IMG/VR virus record: IMGVR_UViG_3300042556_001707
Span: 1-20,264 of that record
Length of the DNA: 20,264 nucleotides
Source: a virus
Direction: 5' to 3' (one strand)
Of the stretch, positions 1-6,922 are shown piece by piece. The notes under the pieces were generated by a model. That model was not told the origin of the DNA. It searched no databases and saw only the letters and a program-made list of their open reading frames with translations. A program made the position numbers and the translations under genes. Numbering within the stretch: the stretch's first letter is position 1; every line of letters begins with the position of its first letter.

Positions 1-44
1 GTAATCAGCGATAGTTCTTTGCTTGTGAATTTCAGCTCACTCAT
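1..44 (-). CDS. N-terminal fragment of an unknown protein (runs off left edge)
   Basis: An ATG at 44-42 opens a frame that stays open to the window edge and reads MSELKFTSKELSLIT. It overlaps the end of the upstream gene (stop at 39-37) by 8 bases, the same tight packing seen across this operon. No strong ribosome binding site precedes it, so translational coupling to the upstream gene is likely. Too little is visible to assign a family. Confidence 0.55.
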   Translation of the reverse strand, partial: MSELKFTSKELSLI

Positions 45-306
45 GGGGCGGCTCGGATTCCTTGATTACGTCCCAGCCAATGAACTTGAACACATGTTTA
101 GTTGCTCGAAAGTCATCGCCGTCATCTTCGCCGGCAACGAGTAATATCAGCTTCTTGTTCTTGTGGTCCACCCTGAAAGTGGTGCCGGAGCGTGGAATAC
201 CCCAGACACCGCCGTCTTGAATAATTCGCACGCAGTTCCGGCACCACTCCAGAATGTGCTCTGGCGGGCGCTCACTATTAAACGCGTTATGATTGAGCGC
301 TACCAT
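37..306 (-). CDS. Hypothetical protein, 89 aa
   Basis: I do not recognise this protein. It starts at ATG 306-304 with a GGGAG ribosome binding site about 8 bases upstream. The middle (IPRSGTTFRVDHKNKKLILL) looks like a pair of beta strands and is followed by an acidic GEDDGDD stretch. There is no signal peptide or membrane segment. Two Cys (CRNC, residues 22-25) form a single CxxC without a second pair, so a zinc site within the monomer is unlikely. The gene overlaps its upstream neighbour by 20 bases and sits last but one in the leftmost operon. Confidence 0.7.
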   Translation of the reverse strand: MVALNHNAFNSERPPEHILEWCRNCVRIIQDGGVWGIPRSGTTFRVDHKNKKLILLVAGEDDGDDFRATKHVFKFIGWDVIKESEPPHE

Positions 307-766
307 TGAGTTGCTCCCGTTGGATCAATGCCCGGGTGTAATCCATGGATACTAGTTCATGCCCCACTTGAAACTTTGCCAGCTCAGCCAGCAGTTCGGG
401 ATCCCACGGCGCCTGAAGCGGTAAAGCTGCCGGCCACCACGCAGATTCCCGCGCATAGTCTTCGTGGGCGCCTTCGGTCTTGTACGCCGCGATATAGGCG
501 TCGAAGTAGCACTGCTCAGCCTTGTCGCCCTGTACCTCCGGTACGAGTGTCGTGCCGGCGTCAAGGTCGAGGTCGTCGTCTTTTGCAGCCGCAGCCGCAA
601 GCCTGTACGCGTAATGCGCTTCCACCAAGTGCTGGATAATCTCGGCACTTTCGCTGTCGTCGAAATCACATGTGGCGAAGCTGCGCCGGATCATGCTGGC
701 CAGCGTTTCTTCAGTCACGGGATCCCGGTCCGCCATCAGGAAGTTTTCGCGAAGCCTTGATGTCAT
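287..766 (-). CDS. Hypothetical acidic helical protein, 159 aa
   Basis: The family is unknown to me. The start at ATG 766-764 is chosen because the upstream gene stops at 771-769, two bases before it, so the two are probably coupled. A second Met at residue 11 (MADRDP) is the alternative. The sequence is Ala- and acid-rich and probably all alpha-helical, with AAAAAKDDDLDLDAG near residues 59-73. It carries Trp-Trp and Trp-Asp positions in its C-terminal half (ESAWWPAALPL, APWDPEL). It has no membrane segment and no recognisable catalytic motif. Confidence 0.7.
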   Translation of the reverse strand: MTSRLRENFLMADRDPVTEETLASMIRRSFATCDFDDSESAEIIQHLVEAHYAYRLAAAAAKDDDLDLDAGTTLVPEVQGDKAEQCYFDAYIAAYKTEGAHEDYARESAWWPAALPLQAPWDPELLAELAKFQVGHELVSMDYTRALIQREQLNGSAQS

Positions 767-768
767 GG

Positions 769-1236
769 TTACGCTTTCTGGTTTTGTGATTTACTGCAGT
801 GTTCCAGAATAGCCCGCTGCCACTCTCGGGCCTGTGAACCGCGGCCAAAGAAGTCACGGTATTCCAGCTTGAGCTGGCGCACGATGTCCGCTAACACATC
901 AAGACCGTACACGCCTTCTATGGACTTTATAGGCTTGCCGTTTGGTCCGAAGATCGTGGATTTATGGTCACTGAAATCGCTCTTGATAACACTCGTGTGC
1001 GCCTTGACCATGTCTTTGTGCAGGCCAAGCTCTAGGAACGCTTCTGGCTTCATGATCGTATGGCCGTCGCAGATATCAGCTACGGCCAGAATGACCTTGG
1101 CTGGAATGTTCTCCCAGCGGGTCATGTCTTTCTTCTTAGCGCTTACCTTTGGCTTTGCTTTTGGCTTTGCCGCTTTTGCTTTTGCTTTGGGCTTTCCCTT
1201 TACAATTGCCTTCTTGGCGCTTTTCTTTTTTGCCAC
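769..1236 (-). CDS. Hypothetical protein with Lys/Ala-rich histone-like N-terminal tail, 155 aa
   Basis: A GTG at 1236-1234 opens a protein whose first 37 residues are almost only Lys, Ala and Pro (AKKKSAKKA, KPKAKAKAAKPKAK). Such tails are typical of H1-like or AlgP-like nucleic-acid-binding tails. A compact domain of about 115 residues follows, starting MTRWENIPAKVILAVADI, which I do not recognise. The tail region (1136-1236) overlaps the end of the upstream gene in another frame. The in-frame ATG at 1125-1123 is a serious alternative start: it lies 10 bases after the upstream stop and is preceded by the purine-rich stretch AAGAAGAAAG. With that start the protein is 118 aa and has no tail. 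The sequence alone does not decide. Confidence 0.65.
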   Translation of the reverse strand: MAKKKSAKKAIVKGKPKAKAKAAKPKAKPKVSAKKKDMTRWENIPAKVILAVADICDGHTIMKPEAFLELGLHKDMVKAHTSVIKSDFSDHKSTIFGPNGKPIKSIEGVYGLDVLADIVRQLKLEYRDFFGRGSQAREWQRAILEHCSKSQNQKA

Positions 1237-1618
1237 GGGTCACTTTCTTTTTCTGTGGGAGGAGAATATCAGTCACAAACCTTCGACGGCGTTGGAGGTC
1301 TTTCGCCTTGCCTACGTCTTTTAAGGTTTCGGCGTCGACCCAGATCCACGCCTGCACATATGCGCCGTACTCCGGCTCATCTGTTGACACCGCTGCGTTG
1401 TCGTCAACTTCGATATAGCCTTCTTCGGTGCATTCTTGCGCAGCGGCTACGTAGTTGTCGTGAAACTTTGACTGATGGTCATCAGCAGCCAGATCGACTT
1501 TGACCGCTAGCGGGCTGTTCTTTTTGATATCTTGAAGATCTTCGTAGTGAACAGCTATCCAGCAAACGGTGTCGAACGGCCGGATATCTTTGCCGAATCG
1601 CACTGTATTGCGTTTCAT
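1136..1618 (-). CDS. Hypothetical protein with basic C-terminal tail, 160 aa
   Basis: It starts at ATG 1618-1616, two bases after the stop of the upstream gene (1623-1621). Residues 1-115 form an acidic mixed alpha/beta domain (MKRNTVRFGKDIRPFDTVCW, EYGAYVQAWIWVDAETL) that I do not recognise. The last 45 residues are strongly basic (KKKVTRGKKEKRQ, KSKSGKAKSKAKGKR). The tail is encoded by the same DNA that gives the Lys-rich start of the next gene in a different frame. One of the two tails may be real and the other a by-product of an AAG/GCC-rich repeat. The well-formed N-terminal domain makes this gene itself likely. Confidence 0.7.
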   Translation of the reverse strand: MKRNTVRFGKDIRPFDTVCWIAVHYEDLQDIKKNSPLAVKVDLAADDHQSKFHDNYVAAAQECTEEGYIEVDDNAAVSTDEPEYGAYVQAWIWVDAETLKDVGKAKDLQRRRRFVTDILLPQKKKVTRGKKEKRQEGNCKGKAQSKSKSGKAKSKAKGKR

Positions 1619-1620
1619 GG

Positions 1621-2235
1621 TCAGTCCAGTACGCGGGTAACGGTGTTGTCTCGGGCCACGGTGCGCTGGTAGGTCACGCGGTACGAACCCGGGGGGAGAA
1701 CCCAGTCACCGTGCTCAGGATGCGTCACGGTGTTTGTTTCTGTCAAGACGAAGATAGGCCCGGCGAGCAGGAGCAGCGAAAACGCGTCGGCGCTATCGAT
1801 CTTGTTGGCAATGGTGCCGTCCTTCCGTGCTGCCCACTCGGCGGTGCGCAACCGTTGCCGCAGGTCAGGCGCGTTTGCCTCAATACCGAACTGTGTTGCC
1901 AGCTGATTAAACATCTCAGCGCTGCCGCCGTCGCAAGGCTCGTAGGCAGTCACGCCCCGGCCGTGCTCCAGACAGTGCCGGCTGCCCTTGGTGTTACCCG
2001 GGGCGAGCTGCATGGGGTACGTCGGCGTGGCCTTCTTGAACAGGAACGGCGCCGATGTAACGTCATCGATCAGCTGGATATACACGTCGCCTTGTCGGAC
2101 AGCGTCGCCGATACTGGCGGCTTCAGGAAAGTTCTGGGGGTCATCGTTCTTGATCTTCTCAACCTGCGCTTGCGCCTCGCGGAGCTGGCGCACGGCGGCA
2201 TGGTTATCAATATCAAATGTAGTAGCAGTAGTCAT
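1621..2235 (-). CDS. Hypothetical protein, bacterial family with RQGDVYI and THPEHG motifs, 204 aa
   Basis: ATG 2235-2233 is preceded by GGAG with 6 bases spacing, a good start. Visible motifs are RQGDVYI (47-53), APGNTKGSRH (78-87), THPEHG (171-176) and PPGSYRVTYQR (181-191). From memory, proteins with this motif order occur in Planctomycetes, Cyanobacteria and others as small beta-rich proteins of unknown function, often beside DUF6745 proteins. The next gene upstream here is DUF6745-like, which fits. The His residues around 87 and 172-175 could bind a metal, but that is inference. An insertion of roughly 50 helical residues (105-155) separates the two halves. No secretion signal is visible. 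Confidence 0.75.
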   Translation of the reverse strand: MTTATTFDIDNHAAVRQLREAQAQVEKIKNDDPQNFPEAASIGDAVRQGDVYIQLIDDVTSAPFLFKKATPTYPMQLAPGNTKGSRHCLEHGRGVTAYEPCDGGSAEMFNQLATQFGIEANAPDLRQRLRTAEWAARKDGTIANKIDSADAFSLLLLAGPIFVLTETNTVTHPEHGDWVLPPGSYRVTYQRTVARDNTVTRVLD

Positions 2236-2264
2236 GGGTTACTCCAAGGAAAGGAAATTAAAAC

Positions 2265-3743
2265 TCAAGAAGCGCCCAGCAACCGCATGGGCTTCGACGC
2301 ATAGGAGACAAGGGATCGCGAATCAGACTCAACGCCGGCATTAGCCATCCATGCTTGCGCGTCGCTGCACGTTTGAACGGTGCTTGGAACGCTCAAGAAA
2401 TACCGCCGGCCAGTAGACCGGCAGAACAAGACCATACGGTTCTGCTGCGGGCGGCTCCAGCGGACGTCATCCCTACTAGACTGTGACCGTGGCGCGCCGA
2501 CCAGCATCTCGATAGTGTTATCAATATCGTTTGTACGCCGGTCGAGCACCGGGCAGTCAGCCTCGACAATGAACCTATCCCAGCCAAACTTTTCAATAGC
2601 CAGCCGGCGAGTTTCCTCGTTGTTAATTCGCAGGATGTGCTCGGTCGTGAGCTTGTTTGGCGTATCTACAATGTATCTACCGCCTTCTTCCATGTAGTGC
2701 CCGTCGTTAAACCAAAGCCGAGTACCGTCAGTCCACGACACAGCTGGGCCTGTCGTGTTGTGCAGGTTGCCTGCTTCGTTCGTGTGCATAGTCGGGCGTT
2801 CGGCCAGAATGATGCAAGACGACTGGAACGCCGCAAACGCGGTGCAGTGATGGAAGACTTCGTGCTCCCACGTCAGCTCGGGATCGTCGATCTTCAGGAT
2901 TCGCGACAAGATCTCCGCGTCGATAGCCTTGGGTATATTGCCCAGAAATATGGCGTCGCCGGCACTGAGCGCGACTGCGTTGTCTGCGTTTCGCACAACG
3001 TCTTCGATGTCGATAGCCTTGCGCAGCTCGCCGATAGCGCTGAGCGTAATGTTGTTGTCCCACAGGGCAGCGCTAGAGATCTGGCCAAGCTGTTTGCTTG
3101 TTAATGTGACTGTGTCACGCCGCTCATTGCCATCCCAACCGCGGCGCAATTCAATCTTGCTTTCCAGCGCGTTGTGGTCATTTAAAAGCGACACTACCGT
3201 CCGCATAACGTTGTCTAGCGAGTTTGTGTTGTACGCTACCGCAGCGTTCTCACTATCAGCGCTAAATCGAGAACGAAACGTTGTACTGACTAAGCCTGTG
3301 GTTCTAGATACCAAGCGTTCGTGCGTAAGGTACTCGGCCCGAATAGCGCGCAGCCACGTACGACCAAACTCGCTATTGGCGTTGTGCCACCAGCGTCGGT
3401 TGCCGCCGTTCCATTTCGCTAGCGGATCTCGGCGAAGGTCTTTCAGAAACTCCGGGTCGATGCCAAGCAGGCCGCAGATCTCTGTAGCCCACTTCTTGCT
3501 CATACGGCCGCGAACAACGGTCACAGCCAGCATGAACGCCACAGGCGACGCTACGGTAAGGAACTTGACGTCTTTGAGCTTGTGCTTGGTACTGCGGTGA
3601 GCGCCAATACCGTTTTTATACGCTGCCCGGATATACGTCTTAGCTTTTTCGATATTCGGTACGCCGGCGTAAACATTGTTTTCCCAGCGTGCAAACGTGT
3701 CTTGAACAATTGCGCTATGCGCGTTGGAGATCTTGGATTTCAT
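2265..3743 (-). CDS. DUF6745-like protein, 492 aa
   Basis: ATG 3743-3741 overlaps the upstream stop by four bases (ATGA), indicating translational coupling. The C-terminal half carries features I associate with DUF6745 proteins. These are a LHNTTGPAVSWTDGT segment near 327-341, followed by WFNDG, then INNEETRRLAIEKFGWDRFI at 373-392, and finally RRYFLSVPSTVQTCSDAQAW near 446-465. The N-terminal 280 residues are helical and contain an Arg/Trp-rich stretch (WNGGNRRWWHNANSEFGRTW, 111-130). DUF6745 has no established function that I know of. Here the gene sits beside the THPEHG-family gene, a pairing I recall from bacterial chromosomes. It is the largest gene of the leftmost block and was probably acquired from a bacterial host. 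Confidence 0.72.
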   Translation of the reverse strand: MKSKISNAHSAIVQDTFARWENNVYAGVPNIEKAKTYIRAAYKNGIGAHRSTKHKLKDVKFLTVASPVAFMLAVTVVRGRMSKKWATEICGLLGIDPEFLKDLRRDPLAKWNGGNRRWWHNANSEFGRTWLRAIRAEYLTHERLVSRTTGLVSTTFRSRFSADSENAAVAYNTNSLDNVMRTVVSLLNDHNALESKIELRRGWDGNERRDTVTLTSKQLGQISSAALWDNNITLSAIGELRKAIDIEDVVRNADNAVALSAGDAIFLGNIPKAIDAEILSRILKIDDPELTWEHEVFHHCTAFAAFQSSCIILAERPTMHTNEAGNLHNTTGPAVSWTDGTRLWFNDGHYMEEGGRYIVDTPNKLTTEHILRINNEETRRLAIEKFGWDRFIVEADCPVLDRRTNDIDNTIEMLVGAPRSQSSRDDVRWSRPQQNRMVLFCRSTGRRYFLSVPSTVQTCSDAQAWMANAGVESDSRSLVSYASKPMRLLGAS

Positions 3744-4087
3744 GTGGTTGTTAGGTTAGCGACTTCGGGATGCGGTTGGTACATGCGGTGCTGATAGAGC
3801 ACCTTGCCGCCGCGGGATTCTTGAATCTTGACAATCCTATGATCGAGAATATGCGGACCGCCGTCAGACCGTTTGTTATAGAGCACAATCGGAACTTTGT
3901 ATTGCCCACAACTGCGGCCGATGTAGCCGCACATATCCATGCTGTCGCCCCAATCTTGGCCGGCTTCAGGGCCTGTGATGTTGCCGTACCGGAACTTGAT
4001 GCGTTTGTTATACAGTCGGCATGCTTCCAGTATGTTGGCTACTTCTACAGGCGTTTCATCGTGATACCACGTCTCGTTGATTTGCAA
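3740..4087 (-). CDS. Conserved hypothetical protein (TWYH...ILDHRIVKI family), 115 aa, TTG start
   Basis: The best start is TTG at 4087-4085, preceded by AGAGGAGAGACGA. GGAG six bases upstream is the strongest ribosome binding site nearby and gives the N-terminus MQINETWYHDETPVEV. A TTG at 4123 would extend the gene but has no such site. Motifs are ETWYHDETPVEV, RIKFRYGN, GYIGRSCGQYKVPIV and GGPHILDHRIVKI. From memory, this pattern (a short protein with TW.H at the start and G.ILD..IV.I near the end) recurs in phages, Cyanobacteria and Proteobacteria without a known function. It is probably a small beta-barrel. Its stop overlaps the next start by 4 bases, and its start lies inside the preceding alpha-CTD fusion gene. 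Confidence 0.72.
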   Translation of the reverse strand: MQINETWYHDETPVEVANILEACRLYNKRIKFRYGNITGPEAGQDWGDSMDMCGYIGRSCGQYKVPIVLYNKRSDGGPHILDHRIVKIQESRGGKVLYQHRMYQPHPEVANLTTT

Positions 4088-4718
4088 TCGTCTCTCCTCT
4101 AAGCGTGAGGTTGTGTTCAGCAAGCGCGCGCCGAATCTCGTTTAGGCTTGTAACACCCAAACCGCGGCATTCCAAAAGATCTTCTGCGTCGTATCTGGTT
4201 AGTGCGTGAATATTCTGGAATTTAAACTTGGCAAGACATTTGCGCGCGCGTGCGCCCAGATTTAACGCCGTAACTGGTTGCTCTGTTATTGGCAGCGGGG
4301 TTGTTGGTTTCGGGTCTTTAAAACCGTAGCTGATCGACGAGCTATTGGCGTCGATTTCAAACGTCTCGAAGAGATCACAGTCGCCGAGCCAGTAATCGTG
4401 GATTGGCAGGACCTCGACAAAGTCATCGCCGCCGACCAGTTCTCGGCTCATGCCATACCAGTCATCGAACGCGCCGACGTTAGGGTCGCAACCTTCGGCG
4501 TACGCGACGCGGCTATTCACGTCCGGCTGATTTGGATTGTTTCCATTGCTCAGTCGCGGAATGCCATTGCTCATCAGGTACACGCCCTGATCGTGAATAA
4601 ACAACAGTGCCGGCACTGGCGTCCTTTCGCTTTCGTAACCCATGTCGAACTCAGTCGCGGCCTTGGCATGCTCAATGAGCGGCTTCAGCTCCGACGTCTT
4701 GAACCTGCAGATTCCCAT
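4056..4718 (-). CDS. Unknown phage domain fused to RNA polymerase alpha C-terminal domain, 220 aa
   Basis: ATG 4718-4716 follows AAGGGAG with 7 bases spacing. Residues 147-208 match the helix-hairpin-helix fold of the RNA polymerase alpha subunit C-terminal domain, with ALNLGARARKCLAKFKF followed by ECRGLGVTSLNEIRRALAEH. Aligned by eye to E. coli alpha, the DNA-contacting positions R265, C269, G296, S299 and E302 correspond to R157, C161, G188, S191 and E194. N268 is Lys (K160) and K298 is Thr (T190). The N-terminal 105 residues (TPVPALLFIHDQGVYLMSNG, YAEGCDPN, VGGDDFVEVLP) resemble a small proteobacterial and phage family I recall as DUF3085; this name is tentative. The alpha N-terminal dimerisation domain is absent, so it cannot replace alpha. 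A DNA-binding or RNA-polymerase-directed role is inferred. Confidence 0.82.
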   Translation of the reverse strand: MGICRFKTSELKPLIEHAKAATEFDMGYESERTPVPALLFIHDQGVYLMSNGIPRLSNGNNPNQPDVNSRVAYAEGCDPNVGAFDDWYGMSRELVGGDDFVEVLPIHDYWLGDCDLFETFEIDANSSSISYGFKDPKPTTPLPITEQPVTALNLGARARKCLAKFKFQNIHALTRYDAEDLLECRGLGVTSLNEIRRALAEHNLTLRGETIANQRDVVSR

Positions 4719-5064
4719 CTTCTAGCTCCCTTTCGAGACTCTTGCCGCGGCCGAGCATCCAGCCTTCGGTTTTGATATTTGAAAGCCAATCCGCCACGGT
4801 GGGGATTCGGCCTAGGTCTTCTTTGACGTGCTGCTCGCCGATATAGCGCACAGGAACGACTCTGCCGGCTGAATTCACAATCGTCACGCCGAAGATTCTT
4901 TCGGCCATGAAGATGCCTTCCGTGTGATGCCGGAGGGCTCTGTGGCGAAAGTCAGCCATGTGCGCTTTGGACTCATCGAACCAGTCGTGGATTTTCTGAT
5001 AATCCTCGGGTTCGCCGCCCCACTTACGGGCTGACGAGATCGCGTGGTGGTATGGGTGGGCCAT
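4672..5064 (-). CDS. DUF6915 family protein, 130 aa
   Basis: ATG 5064-5062 is preceded by GAGGT with 8 bases spacing. The sequence begins MAHPYHHAISSARKWGGEPE and continues with HDWFDESKAHMADFRHRALR, HHTEGIFMAERIFG and YIGEQHVKEDLGRIPTVADW. This is the full pattern of DUF6915, a family common in phages, prophages and some bacterial genomes, with conserved His and acidic residues suggestive of a metal site. Its function is unknown. The C-terminal 30 residues beyond the domain are charged and overlap the next gene by 47 bases. I am confident of the family but can say nothing on biochemistry. Confidence 0.85.
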   Translation of the reverse strand: MAHPYHHAISSARKWGGEPEDYQKIHDWFDESKAHMADFRHRALRHHTEGIFMAERIFGVTIVNSAGRVVPVRYIGEQHVKEDLGRIPTVADWLSNIKTEGWMLGRGKSLERELEDGNLQVQDVGAEAAH

Positions 5065-5242
5065 TGGGTTTTACCTCTATAGCGCTGCCGCCGTGAATCT
5101 TGCCGCAGCGTTTGTACTTTCTGACACGCTCACGCAGATACGCCATAGCTGATTCATGATCAGTGGCATGAACCCGCGCGCGTGTCACGGTCGGGTTGCC
5201 AAGCTTGGTGCCCCATAAAACGTCTACGTAATACAGCGGCAC
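5024..5242 (-). CDS. Small hypothetical protein, 72 aa, GTG start
   Basis: GTG 5242-5240 is preceded by AAAGGAGGAATA, a near-perfect ribosome binding site, and its first base is the last base of the preceding TAG stop. The protein starts MPLYYVDVLWGTKLG and has a helix near HESAMAYLRERVRKYKR followed by a Pro-rich end (PNGPPIPPRD). It looks like a compact beta-alpha fold of the kind seen in many phage small proteins, but I recognise no family. The end overlaps the DUF6915 gene by 41 bases. Confidence 0.72.
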   Translation of the reverse strand: MPLYYVDVLWGTKLGNPTVTRARVHATDHESAMAYLRERVRKYKRCGKIHGGSAIEVKPNGPPIPPRDLVSP

Positions 5243-5496
5243 TATTCCTCCTTTTTACGTTTATTAGCCAACCGCGGTACCATCCGGTCGTACGGCGGGT
5301 TATCGGGCGGACTTAAAGAAGCCAGCAAGTTTTCCAGCGTGTCAATCTCGTCGTCGAATCCTTCGTCAGACAAATCCATTGCCGTCAATACTCGTTCTCG
5401 CGTCCTTGGCATATCTGTCACGACAACCCGGATAAACTCCAGCGCTGTAATGAGCGCTGACGGTAACCCGGACGGCAATGGCGGCTGCTTTTTCAT
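5242..5496 (-). CDS. Small helical hypothetical protein, 84 aa
   Basis: ATG 5496-5494 shares one base with the upstream TGA stop (TGATG junction), so coupled translation is likely. The protein is helical with an acidic centre (DLSDEGFDDEIDTLENLLAS) and a basic end (RLANKRKKEE). It has no Cys, signal or membrane segment. The segment ALEFIRVVVTDMPRTRERVL suggests an amphipathic helix pair. I recognise no family. Confidence 0.68.
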   Translation of the reverse strand: MKKQPPLPSGLPSALITALEFIRVVVTDMPRTRERVLTAMDLSDEGFDDEIDTLENLLASLSPPDNPPYDRMVPRLANKRKKEE

Positions 5497-5924
5497 CAGA
5501 AATCTCGTTCGTAAGTGTTTACTTCTGTATACCGCTGGTTGTGTTCAAGCGTGATCTTTCCGTTTTCAACCGTGACGTCAATTTCGCCGTAAGCGCCGTC
5601 GTTGTTTTCCCATCCAGCAAAATTATCTGACACAAGCTTCCATAACGCGTTCTCAAGTGCGTCTGCCATTGTTTGCGTAAAAAGTTGTTTGCCCGGTTCG
5701 GCGTTGCTGCCGTGCTGGCTTACAAAACTGTACAACGATTTTGAGCTATGTTCGCCGATTGGTAAATTAGGCTCGCCGGACACGAACGTAATATCTTGCA
5801 CGTCACCAGAATCACCGCTGCCGTCGTAAGTGCACGTTACGCGAGTAACGCCCATTGTTTTGAGCAGCTTGCAGGTGTCTTTGATCGTGTCGACGGGGGT
5901 TTTTTCTTTTTTGGTTTTTGCCAT
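5496..5924 (-). CDS. DUF6878 family protein, 142 aa
   Basis: ATG 5924-5922 lies 3 bases after the upstream stop. After a Lys-rich start (MAKTKKEKTPVDTIKD) come the hallmarks of DUF6878: GVTRVTCTYDGSGDSGDVQD (25-44), a central helical stretch, GWENNDGAYGEIDV (103-116), and a final strand pattern ITLEHNQRYTEVNTYE. The family is widespread in phages and proteobacterial mobile elements and has no known function. The GDSGD and ENNDGAYGE motifs are acidic and may bind a cation, which is speculation. It co-occurs here with DUF6915 and the GIDIYLEW family, a set I have seen together in mobile elements. Confidence 0.85.
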   Translation of the reverse strand: MAKTKKEKTPVDTIKDTCKLLKTMGVTRVTCTYDGSGDSGDVQDITFVSGEPNLPIGEHSSKSLYSFVSQHGSNAEPGKQLFTQTMADALENALWKLVSDNFAGWENNDGAYGEIDVTVENGKITLEHNQRYTEVNTYERDF

Positions 5925-5927
5925 GTG

Positions 5928-6497
5928 TTAATAGCTCGCGTACACGGTGCATGGTTTGCCAGTCTCACGTTCTCGGCGCTCAGCCAGCGCGACAAAGTCC
6001 CGAAACGACTGTACGACGTCTTGGGCATGCTCAGCGCCACCGTCGGGATACAAGCGCATACAACGCTCGTACGCCGCTTCTTCAACGCTCATATCAGGCG
6101 TGAGACACTCCGGCGCTTCAAGCTCGTCGCTGTTGTTGATTTCATCTTGTAGCTTTGCCAGAAATTTGTCTGGGTCTTCGGTAATGTCTTCGTTCGCCAT
6201 GGCGCCGCTGAGTAACTTGCCCATCAAAACAGTCATAGCGTGACCCATGTTGCAGTTTTTTGCTGCCGGCCCCGCGTTTGTCAGGCGCGCGCGCATGACA
6301 GCCGCCGGAATCTCAGCGCGGCAGTCTTCTGACTCAAACGCTTCTTTGACTAAAATCTGCGTGGCATATGGCCCGCCGTGATATGCTTCGCGCAAATAGC
6401 CGACGTGGCCGGACGTTGTAGAAAACCCCGTGCCCATTTGATCGTCTTTTGAGCGCTTGTCTTTGCCGTCCCATTCCAGATAAATATCAATTCCCAC
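5928..6497 (-). CDS. Conserved hypothetical protein (GIDIYLEW...HVGYLREAYHG family), 189 aa, GTG start
   Basis: GTG 6497-6495 follows AAGGA with 8 bases spacing and gives MGIDIYLEWDGKDKRS. The pattern GHVGYLREAYHGGPYATQIL (30-49) and a C-terminal FRDFVALAERRERETG (165-180) with PCTVYASY define a family I recall from phages, prophages and several bacterial phyla, with unknown function. Between them lies a variable helical section with NMGHAMTVLMG and EEAAYERCMRLYPDGG. It is the first gene after a strong terminator, 16 bases downstream of the hairpin's T-run. Expression therefore depends on read-through or on a promoter not obvious to me. Confidence 0.8.
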   Translation of the reverse strand: MGIDIYLEWDGKDKRSKDDQMGTGFSTTSGHVGYLREAYHGGPYATQILVKEAFESEDCRAEIPAAVMRARLTNAGPAAKNCNMGHAMTVLMGKLLSGAMANEDITEDPDKFLAKLQDEINNSDELEAPECLTPDMSVEEAAYERCMRLYPDGGAEHAQDVVQSFRDFVALAERRERETGKPCTVYASY

Positions 6498-6512
6498 GGT
6501 TTAGTCCTTAGT

Positions 6513-6546
6513 AAAAAAAGAAGGCGTCGAGTACACACTCGACGCC
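6513..6546 (-). terminator. Intrinsic terminator after the secreted-protein gene
   Basis: A perfect 10-bp stem (GGCGTCGAGT at 6523-6532 with ACTCGACGCC at 6537-6546) encloses a four-base loop, read GTGT on the minus strand. The stem is followed on the minus strand by TTCTTTTTTT. This is a textbook Rho-independent terminator. It closes the short unit that starts at the promoter near 7023-7051 and would limit transcription into the genes to the left. Confidence 0.9.
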
Positions 6547-6583
6547 CTCCATGGCGTGATTGAACAATATTAGTTAGTCGCGA

Positions 6584-6922
6584 TTAACGACGCACGGGCT
6601 TGTAGACCGTGCGGTTGGTCTTCCGCACTACGTGCCCGCCGAAAAGGCGGTTACGGCAGCTCTCGCTGTTTTCCTGCTCGACGTTGTAGAGCTTCTGCGT
6701 CTGGCAACGCCCGCTGGCGCAGACCGTAGCAGGAGCAGCGACGCAATCGGTGCAGGCAGCCACCGGAGCGGCAGCCGCCGGAGCGGCAGCGACAGGCGTC
6801 GCGGCCGCAGGGGTGGTTTGCCCATGATTGACGACAATGCTCTTGACCTCGCCCGAGTCACCAGCGGCGGCGAACGAGACGAAAGACAGAACCGCAACAA
6901 TCGCAACAAAACAAGACTTCAT
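6584..6922 (-). CDS. Small secreted Cys-containing protein with signal peptide, 112 aa
   Basis: ATG 6922-6920 follows AAGGAG with 6 bases spacing, so I reject an upstream in-frame start at 6997. Residues 1-20 (MKSCFVAIVAVLSFVSFAAA) form a classic signal peptide with probable cleavage after Ala20. An Ala/Pro-rich low-complexity linker follows (TPAAATPVAAAPAAAAPVAA). A Cys-containing tail with CTDC, CASGRC and SCRNRLFGGHVVRKTNR ends in a basic KPVRR. From memory, planctomycetes encode many short exported proteins with this architecture (signal, low complexity, Cys pairs, RNRLFGG-like end). The gene has its own apparent promoter and terminator, as expected for a moron-like gene expressed independently. 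Its role is unknown; a cell-surface or envelope function is inferred. Confidence 0.85.
   Translation of the reverse strand: MKSCFVAIVAVLSFVSFAAAGDSGEVKSIVVNHGQTTPAAATPVAAAPAAAAPVAACTDCVAAPATVCASGRCQTQKLYNVEQENSESCRNRLFGGHVVRKTNRTVYKPVRR

Noticed and set aside
2241-2254. Direct repeat-like AAGGAAAGGAAATT between genes
   Set aside because: It is short, and on the coding strand it reads as the T/C-rich leader before a ribosome binding site; nothing suggests a repeat element.
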